The notes under the pieces: generated by a model
The model's input: the letters and a program-made list of their open reading frames with translations, nothing else
What the model was told of the DNA's origin: nothing
The model's database searches: none
Position numbers and translations under genes: made by a program
IMG/VR virus record: IMGVR_UViG_3300033233_000190
Span: 1 to 20,449 of that record
Source: a virus
Length of the DNA stretch: 20,449 nucleotides
Direction: 5' to 3' (one strand)
Shown here: positions 14,671-20,449 of the stretch, piece after piece
Position numbering within the stretch: the stretch's first letter is position 1
How the letters are laid out: each line of letters begins with the position of its first letter

Positions 14671-17600
14671 TGGGAAAACAGAGACCCAAAAACGAATTTT
14701 ATTATGCTCCATCAGAGTTCCCTGATGGTAGCGCTTTGGAAAATAAAAAGCGTAAAGATGAATTTTATTATGCCCCATCTGAATTTCCTGATAGTAGTGC
14801 TTTGGAAAATAAAAAGCGTAAAGATGAAATTTATTATGCTCCATCAGAGTTCACGAGTGATGGAGTTCCTATAAATCAGCCGGTAGCTTCACCGGTAGTT
14901 CCGCCACCTGTTACACGGATGAGTAATATACAACAACCTAAAACTTCTATATTAGAGGGGATATGGAAAGGATTTACTTCTCCTATAATTAAAGCTTATA
15001 ATGAAGTTAGTTTAGGAGGCAGAGAGTTAGGTCAAGGTCTTCATCGAGGAATAAGAAACCCAACTGGAGACCTAAATAAACAGTTAAGCGGAGTAATTGA
15101 TATTTTAGGCGGTGGTTTGCAATCGGTAATGCTTCCATTCACTGCCCTATTTGGTGCTGCCACTGGTGGGTTAAAAGAATCTACTCCTTTAGACAAAAAA
15201 GTTGCTAAAGGTTTAGAACAAACGATGAACCTACCTTTTGAAGCAATAAAACAAGCTTCGGAATTAGTTAAAAAAGGTTTTGATACGATAGGATTGCCTT
15301 TACCTGAGGATAATGATGTAAGCAAAAAAATAAATAATTTAATTACCGAAGTTGGTGGTTTGCTCCTTATGGGCAAGGGTCATCGTGAAGCAATGAAATA
15401 TATAGATAAAGTTTTACCCGAAATTAAACAAGTTAAACCACTTGAGATGCCGAAAGAAGTTGCCCCAGAAGTAAAGCCAACTAAACAAACGAAGGTAGAA
15501 ACCCCAGAGGTAAAGCAACCAAACGATATTAAGCAAACCTTAAATGTTGGCGATATAGGATTAGACAAATTAACTGACTTAAATCCAGAGGTTAAAGCTC
15601 CGGAGGTTAAAACGCCAGAGGCGAAACCACTTGAGACACCGAAAGAAGTTGCACCAGAAGTAAAACCGGTAACACCAGAGACTAAAAGCGAAATAGATAA
15701 AATGTTCGGTGAAACAACGGTAGAATTAAAAAATGTAGAAAATAATACTTTTTATCACGGTACTTCAAAAGAAAGTGCTGAAAAGTTAACATCCGGCAAC
15801 CGTTCTGGATTAAAACGTGATAAAATTTTTATATCCCCATTCAAAGATTATGCAGAACAATTTGGCAAGACAATAGTCGAAATGACCCCTAACAAGGAGT
15901 TAAAGGTTGCTAATGGTTGGAAAGTTAATAATATATATTTCCGAAAAGAACATAACATAAAAAATGATGCCGAACTTTACCAATATCTTAAAAAAGAAGG
16001 TTATGACGCCGTTGCACTGGATAATGATAAAATAGAAATAATAAACTACGATGCTTTTAATATAAAAGGACAACCTCCTAAGAGCGAGGCGAAACCACTT
16101 GAGACACCTAAAGAAGTTGCCCCAGAAGTAAAACCTGTAACACCAGAGACTAAGATTAAGAAAGAAACGACAGAATGGCAAGATAGGGGTTTTTACGAAG
16201 TTAAAAACACTGGCAAAGGCACTCAAATTAGACGAGGATATGAAGTAAGCGTAAATGTAAAGGGATTGACTAAAGAACAACAAAAAAACACAAGGATTGC
16301 CCCCACAGAAAATTATATGGGTGGAATTAGGACAAAAGTACACGGGAAAACACCCGAACAAGCCATTGCCAGAGCAAAAGAGCTATATGGAGAAAAGGCA
16401 ATTATAAGTAAACCCAAATATTACGAAGAAGAGGTCGGAGGAGTTGGCGGGAAAATAATGACAATGGAAGAAGCGTTTCCCAATCGCTTCGAGAAAGGTA
16501 CAGAGAAACCTGCTGAGACTACACCAACGGTAGAAACGCCAGAAGTAAAACCAATTGAACAACCAACAACTAACGAGGTACAAAATGCCACTCAAAAAGG
16601 GAAAATCCCAGAAAACAATATCGAGCAACGTCTCCAAACTGATAAAGGAGGGCTACCCCCAGAAACAGGCAGTAGCAATAGCATACTCCAAAGCGGGAAA
16701 GAAGAAAAAGTAAATCAAGGGACTGGTGAGACTAAAGTAAGGGGATTGTCTAAAACTACCGAAATTAAAGCGATTGAATCTGATATAGTTGAAGGCATAA
16801 AGAACTTGCCTGATTATGAAGTATTGAAAAACGACCCACAGATTAAAACCGCTTCTAATATGATTGCGAATGATTTTGAGAGAGCTAAAAGAATTGCATT
16901 AGGACAAGAAGAAGCACCAAGTGATTTATTGCCCGGATTTGTTTATAAAGGATTAGAATCTTATGCTATAAAGAACAAGGACATTAATCTAATCAAAGAA
17001 CTTGCTACTTCGTCTTATTTATCAGAACAAGCAACAAGGGCAGGACAATTTGTACAATCTCTTAGAGGACAAGACCCCTATTCACCAGTAAAAGCAGTTA
17101 AAGATATTATAGAAACCCAAAATAAAACTCCGAGAGCTAAAAAATTAACAGAACTTGAACAACAAATTAAAACTCTGGAAGATAAAATAAAAAATCTTGA
17201 ATCCGATAGGGCACTTAAAAAAGCGCAAAGGGAGATAAGAAAAGAGAAAAGAAGTTATACAAAAGAACAGTTAAAAACAGAACGAAGCGATTTATACGCA
17301 CAATTATACCAAGAAACTGCAAATCTTAATGCCGGAGTTCCTTTAAGTGGCAAAGCAGTTAAGATAATGGGGCAATTATTAAAAAATTATGCAGAAGAAG
17401 GTATAACTAATGCTGCGGAAATAGTTGATGCTATCTACACAGAAGTAAGCGATAAAATTAAAGGGATAACAAAAGAAGATATTAGAAATGCACTTTCTGG
17501 ATATGGCAAAGAAGTTACAAAAACCAGAGATGAACTAACTAAACAAGTTGCTGACCTTAGAAAACAAATGGTGCTTATCTCTAAGATTGAAGATTTACAG

Positions 17601-19553
17601 TCAGGCAAATTGCCACAAAAAAGAACTATAAATAAAACTACTCCAAGTGAAGAATTACAGGCACTGAAAGAACAACTTAAAAATGAATTAAAAAATTTAG
17701 GTATTACAGAACAGGAAACTTTAAGTAAATCAAAAACAGCAATACGGAATAGAATAAAAGAGATTGACGATAAAATTAACAGAGGCGAATTTACTAAACC
17801 AACGAAAAAATTACCGCCAACTGATATAGAAAAGCAGAGATTAGAGGCAGAATTAAAGGACAAAAGAGATAGATGGAATAATATTCAAAAATATTTAGGA
17901 GAAGCGATTACTGATAAGGAAATTAAACAAATTGTTGACTTATCTAAAAACATTGAAGATACAAAAATAAAAGTAGAAAATTCGATAAGAAGTGAACTGA
18001 ACGAACCCAAGACACCAGAAGAAATGGCTTGGGGATTGGCACAGCGTTATTTTAATAAATATATAGCAAATCTTAAGCATAGGGCGGGGAAAATAACATT
18101 AGATGATTTTAAGAGTTCTCCGATAAAGACTACAGGCGAGATACTTAAGGCATCGTTAAATGCTTCTAAAAGTATGGTATCTGCATTTGATGATAGTTTT
18201 ATAGGGAGACAAGGTTTAAGGGCTTTATTTACAAGCGATGTTCCCGATTTTATTACAGCTATTCCAAGAAGAATTTTAAGTAATACGAGGTTTGAAACTA
18301 ATCCCGAAATTCCCAGATATATTTGGAGCAAATCTTTAGGTAAATCTTTAAGTATTATTGGGAATACACTTAAGGGTAAAGGTGTTGAAATAATGGATGT
18401 TTTAGCTGCTGAACAGTTAGCAGACAAATACTATCCAATAATGCAAAAGATGAAAGTTGCTTTATCAACAGCAGAGGAAGCATTCCCAACCGATATACAA
18501 TTTATTGACAAAGTACCATTGGTTGGCAAGGGATATAGAGCAAGTGAATACGCTTTTACTGGGACTGCACATTATATGAGATATAAATTAGCACAGAAAT
18601 ATATTGCAATAATGAAGGCGACAGGCGTTGACCTAACTGACAAGGTACAATTAGAAGCCGTTGGGCAAATGATTAACTCTCTTACGGCAAGAGGAAACAC
18701 TGGTGGAAGCCAGAAACCCGGATTAGTCAATGCTATTATCTGGTCGCCTAAAATGATAATGGGTCATATTAATGTTTTAACAGACCCTCTTATAGGGAAA
18801 ACCTCGTTTGTAAGAAAACAAGCAGGTTATAATCTATTAAAAATAATGGGCGGTATTGTCTCAATCCAAGCAATTGCTAACGCAGTAAAACCCGGTTCAG
18901 CAGAAACGAATCCTTTAAGTAGTGATTGGGGGAAAATTAAAGTTGGAAATACAACCTTTGATTATACTGGCGGATTGGGTGGCATCGTAACTTTAGCGGC
19001 ACGATTATCGCCTTTGCTTATAGGCAAGCCCCCAATGTATAAAGATAGGGCTACTGGTGAGATAAAAGAAATAAACACTGGCGAATATGGGTCAATGAAT
19101 GGGATGGATTTGCTTTATAATTTCCTTGAAAACAAGACATCCCCATTTGCAGGAGAAGTGGTAGCTCATCTTAAGGGAGAAACCAGAGATAAACAAAGAC
19201 CCACAGTCCCAAAAAGTTTAATGAATATGTATGTCCCATTTCCAGCGAAGACGGGAAATGAGTTATTAAGTGATCCTAATTCTGCAAACTTTATAGCAAG
19301 TATGATATTAGATTCTTTTGGATTTTCAAGTAATACATACTCAAACGATCCCGATTTGATAAAAGTAAAAAACACTTTATTAAGAGCAGATAAAGAAAAA
19401 ATGTATGGGAAATCGGTAGCTTCTTTTAATCTATCATTAGAAAAAGCACTTGAAAATGGAAGTATAACAAAAGAACAATATGATGAATACATTAAGCAAT
19501 TTGAAGAATTACAACAAAAAGCACCAGAGAAACAACCAAAAGGAGAGAAATAA
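14670..19553 (+). CDS. Giant internal virion (polyvalent-like) protein with an ART-like domain
   Basis: This 1627-residue protein is the largest product and the likely main ejection protein. In order: three tandem YYAPSEF repeats (9-61); a segment with hydrophobic Gly-rich stretches (about 100-250); a Pro/Glu/Val/Lys linker; an ADP-ribosyltransferase-like domain (about 355-468); linker; an unrecognised module (about 500-610); linker; a helical domain with the [19 protein letters not shown] motif (about 700-815); coiled coils (822-870, 945-1110); and a long C-terminal region (about 1112-1560) with [15 protein letters not shown] and [20 protein letters not shown]. The last parts resemble conserved regions of large phage polyvalent proteins. 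Hydrophobic segments near 1388-1406 and 1434-1452 could aid membrane passage. Domain names come from pattern memory, not from a search. Confidence 0.8.
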   Translation: MGKQRPKNEFYYAPSEFPDGSALENKKRKDEFYYAPSEFPDSSALENKKRKDEIYYAPSEFTSDGVPINQPVASPVVPPPVTRMSNIQQPKTSILEGIWKGFTSPIIKAYNEVSLGGRELGQGLHRGIRNPTGDLNKQLSGVIDILGGGLQSVMLPFTALFGAATGGLKESTPLDKKVAKGLEQTMNLPFEAIKQASELVKKGFDTIGLPLPEDNDVSKKINNLITEVGGLLLMGKGHREAMKYIDKVLPEIKQVKPLEMPKEVAPEVKPTKQTKVETPEVKQPNDIKQTLNVGDIGLDKLTDLNPEVKAPEVKTPEAKPLETPKEVAPEVKPVTPETKSEIDKMFGETTVELKNVENNTFYHGTSKESAEKLTSGNRSGLKRDKIFISPFKDYAEQFGKTIVEMTPNKELKVANGWKVNNIYFRKEHNIKNDAELYQYLKKEGYDAVALDNDKIEIINYDAFNIKGQPPKSEAKPLETPKEVAPEVKPVTPETKIKKETTEWQDRGFYEVKNTGKGTQIRRGYEVSVNVKGLTKEQQKNTRIAPTENYMGGIRTKVHGKTPEQAIARAKELYGEKAIISKPKYYEEEVGGVGGKIMTMEEAFPNRFEKGTEKPAETTPTVETPEVKPIEQPTTNEVQNATQKGKIPENNIEQRLQTDKGGLPPETGSSNSILQSGKEEKVNQGTGETKVRGLSKTTEIKAIESDIVEGIKNLPDYEVLKNDPQIKTASNMIANDFERAKRIALGQEEAPSDLLPGFVYKGLESYAIKNKDINLIKELATSSYLSEQATRAGQFVQSLRGQDPYSPVKAVKDIIETQNKTPRAKKLTELEQQIKTLEDKIKNLESDRALKKAQREIRKEKRSYTKEQLKTERSDLYAQLYQETANLNAGVPLSGKAVKIMGQLLKNYAEEGITNAAEIVDAIYTEVSDKIKGITKEDIRNALSGYGKEVTKTRDELTKQVADLRKQMVLISKIEDLQSGKLPQKRTINKTTPSEELQALKEQLKNELKNLGITEQETLSKSKTAIRNRIKEIDDKINRGEFTKPTKKLPPTDIEKQRLEAELKDKRDRWNNIQKYLGEAITDKEIKQIVDLSKNIEDTKIKVENSIRSELNEPKTPEEMAWGLAQRYFNKYIANLKHRAGKITLDDFKSSPIKTTGEILKASLNASKSMVSAFDDSFIGRQGLRALFTSDVPDFITAIPRRILSNTRFETNPEIPRYIWSKSLGKSLSIIGNTLKGKGVEIMDVLAAEQLADKYYPIMQKMKVALSTAEEAFPTDIQFIDKVPLVGKGYRASEYAFTGTAHYMRYKLAQKYIAIMKATGVDLTDKVQLEAVGQMINSLTARGNTGGSQKPGLVNAIIWSPKMIMGHINVLTDPLIGKTSFVRKQAGYNLLKIMGGIVSIQAIANAVKPGSAETNPLSSDWGKIKVGNTTFDYTGGLGGIVTLAARLSPLLIGKPPMYKDRATGEIKEINTGEYGSMNGMDLLYNFLENKTSPFAGEVVAHLKGETRDKQRPTVPKSLMNMYVPFPAKTGNELLSDPNSANFIASMILDSFGFSSNTYSNDPDLIKVKNTLLRADKEKMYGKSVASFNLSLEKALENGSITKEQYDEYIKQFEELQQKAPEKQPKGEK
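14694..14852 (+). repeat. Tandem 66-base repeats encoding a 22-residue motif
   Basis: Units at 14694-14759 and 14760-14825 and a partial third from 14826 encode (D)[22 protein letters not shown] 30-base block, beginning GCTTTGGAAAATAAAAAGCG and continuing through the unit boundary, is identical between units one and two. A 21-base stretch of the YYAPSEF part is identical between units one and three, giving a mosaic pattern expected of recombination between copies. Confidence 0.85.
15438..16154 (+). repeat. Near-identical linker repeats flanking the ART-like domain
   Basis: Bases 15618-15686 and 16086-16154 match at 65 of 69 positions. All four differences are third-position synonymous changes, and both encode [20 protein letters not shown] plus ETK. 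A partial third copy at 15438-15479 encodes [14 protein letters not shown]. The two full copies bracket bases 15687-16085, which hold the ART-like domain. Confidence 0.9.
15732..16073 (+). other. ADP-ribosyltransferase-like domain within the giant protein
   Basis: Residues about 355-468 show the order expected of an H-Y-E type ART fold: [15 protein letters not shown] (H363 in strand 1), [20 protein letters not shown] (S389/Y394 region), and [20 protein letters not shown] with E456 before the last strand. Many ART domains carried in phage and conjugative-element polyvalent proteins have the same YHGTS start and 'GYDxI...E.I.F' ending. If active, it would use NAD+ to modify a host target after injection. 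The assignment is by eye. Confidence 0.62.
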
Positions 19554-19931
19554 ATGAAAACACTATTTGCAATCTTAATCTTTTCTGTATCGGTATTCGC
19601 ACAGGATTGGGTTACAGCAACAATAGATTCTAACGGAACGACTTCAAGTGTAATTACGTTAGGATATTTGCATCCAATTGCAGTTACGGTTGATACCCCG
19701 TGGACTACTGCAAACCTAAATGTTCAGGTTTACGATGCAAAAATAGGGGCATACAGAACATTGAAAGGAGATGACGGGAATGCTGTCGTCTTAACCATCA
19801 CAAGTCCACCTGCTACTTATAGATTCAAACCAATAGATGCGTGGGCTATTAGTGATAAGTTTAAATTAGTCTCAACACAGACGCAGGCAAAGAAAAGAAC
19901 TCTAAAAATTAAACGTGGAAAATTAGAATGA
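19554..19931 (+). CDS. Exported-looking small beta-sandwich protein
   Basis: The 125-residue product has a clear Sec-type signal peptide: K2, a hydrophobic core (about 4-14) and a likely cleavage after VFA (residues 14-16), leaving a Q-D-W N-terminus. The mature part is beta-rich (TATIDSNGTTSSVITLGYLH, PWTTANLNVQVYDAKIGAYR, LTITSPPATYRFKPIDAWAI). It resembles a small domain common in phage structural operons, where serine/threonine-rich strands precede 'WTTA.L.VQVyd...G.y..L'. That domain normally lacks a signal peptide. The start follows AAAGGAGAG. The gene is coupled by ATGA to the tailspike gene, which also has a signal peptide, suggesting that the two are a functional pair. Role unknown. 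Confidence 0.72.
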   Translation: MKTLFAILIFSVSVFAQDWVTATIDSNGTTSSVITLGYLHPIAVTVDTPWTTANLNVQVYDAKIGAYRTLKGDDGNAVVLTITSPPATYRFKPIDAWAISDKFKLVSTQTQAKKRTLKIKRGKLE

Positions 19932-20449
19932 AAAAACTAATCTTAATAGTTCTTTTCCCATTCTTAATCTACTCACAGACACTACAAAAGTCTTGGAGAG
20001 ATTACCAAAGGATGGTATTAGATGTTTTAAGAGATTCAGTTGAGATTGTAACGCCTGAAAAGTTTGGTGCAAAGGGAGACGGAGTTACCGATGATGCAAC
20101 TGCGATTTATAATACACTGTACCTTAATAAAGGGAAGACTATATTATTTTCAGGACAGTATAAAATATACTCACAGGTGCATATAGACTTACAGGGAGAA
20201 AGTATATCTTTAGTATTCGACCCTGATGCGAAGATAACATCTACATCTCAATCGAGTTATGGAAATACTTACTATCCAGATGCTTTATTCAGGATTACGA
20301 ATGGTAAAAGAGTAATAATAAGTGGGTTGCAAATAGAAACTAAAAAAACTGGTGTTTTACCCGGGCTGAACTATAACTTAAATTATATAAACACGCAAGA
20401 TGATACTGCTAATTTTTTATGTGCTTTTAAGATAGACAGTACAGAAGAA
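19928..20449 (+). CDS. Pectate-lyase-fold tailspike with signal peptide, 3' end beyond the window
   Basis: The frame from ATG 19928 stays open to the window end (174 codons visible). Residues 1-16 are a signal peptide (MKKLILIVLFPFLIYS, then Q). A short helical stretch (SWRDYQRMVLDVLRDSVE) is followed by TPEKFGAKGDGVTDDATAIY (42-61), the hallmark of the pectate-lyase-3 parallel beta-helix found in phage tailspikes that bind or cut surface polysaccharide. The next strands (KTILFSGQYKIYSQVHIDLQ, LFRITNGKRVIISGLQIETK) fit successive beta-helix rungs. The start overlaps the previous stop as ATGA. An exported polysaccharide depolymerase or a host-derived secreted enzyme are alternatives to a virion spike; catalytic residues would lie in the missing part. 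Confidence 0.85.
   Translation, partial: MKKLILIVLFPFLIYSQTLQKSWRDYQRMVLDVLRDSVEIVTPEKFGAKGDGVTDDATAIYNTLYLNKGKTILFSGQYKIYSQVHIDLQGESISLVFDPDAKITSTSQSSYGNTYYPDALFRITNGKRVIISGLQIETKKTGVLPGLNYNLNYINTQDDTANFLCAFKIDSTEE

Noticed and set aside
15618-16154. Repeats around the ART-like domain considered as transposon ends or attachment sites
   Set aside because: They are direct, coding and in frame, with no transposase, inverted ends or target duplication; recombination between linker repeats is simpler.
15900-16361. 153-residue minus-strand frame rich in Phe, Tyr and Cys
   Set aside because: It is antisense to the linker and ART-like region of the giant protein; its aromatic composition is what A+T-rich coding DNA gives on the complement. 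No ribosome binding site or neighbour supports it.

Overview
This window is a stretch of a tailed-phage (or prophage) genome that carries the packaging, head, tail and ejection genes. Every credible gene is on the + strand, and genes are packed end to end with many 1-14 base overlaps. The order terminase large subunit, portal, scaffold, major capsid, adaptors, long beta-rich tail protein, fibre, ejection proteins, tailspike, with no tape measure, tail tube or sheath gene, points to a short-tailed (podovirus-like) phage related at a distance to P22/SU10/T7-type virions. The DNA is visibly A+T-rich and many genes have AAAGGAG-type ribosome binding sites. Two genes near the right end encode signal peptides ending in ..FA-Q and ..YS-Q, a style common in Bacteroidota/Ignavibacteriota. 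A host in that broad group is therefore my guess, not a demonstrated fact.

Layout. Positions 1-1384 hold six small genes of mostly unknown function (one with a CxxC/CxC zinc-binding pattern) and a short region (about 451-540) with direct and inverted repeats that may be regulatory. Positions 1381-7111 are the packaging and head module: large terminase, portal, acidic scaffold-like protein and major capsid protein. Two compact GC-rich hairpins lie after the capsid gene (7118-7135) and after the presumed decoration protein (8012-8027); they probably attenuate transcription so that the abundant head proteins are made in excess. Positions 7153-11786 encode small head proteins, two adaptor-like proteins and a long beta-rich protein that fits a tail nozzle/hub. 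Positions 11779-13190 encode a small protein and a repeat-containing fibre with HxH motifs. Positions 13203-19553 encode three candidate ejection (internal virion) proteins, ending in one of 1627 residues. Positions 19554-20449 encode two exported-looking proteins, the second a pectate-lyase-fold tailspike cut by the window edge.

The most interesting item is the 1627-residue protein. It has three tandem copies of a short N-terminal motif, a Pro/Glu/Val/Lys linker, an apparent ADP-ribosyltransferase-like domain (FYHGTS, then [11 protein letters not shown], then [15 protein letters not shown]), more linker, a second unrecognised module, long coiled coils and a C-terminal region resembling the large 'polyvalent' phage proteins that are delivered with the genome. 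The ART-like domain is bracketed by two 69-base direct repeats that differ only at four synonymous sites, as expected for an exchangeable effector cassette inside an injected protein. The second unusual point is the presence of Sec-type signal peptides on two consecutive genes of a virion operon, including the tailspike.

No integrase, replication, lysis, tRNA or CRISPR feature was recognised in this window.
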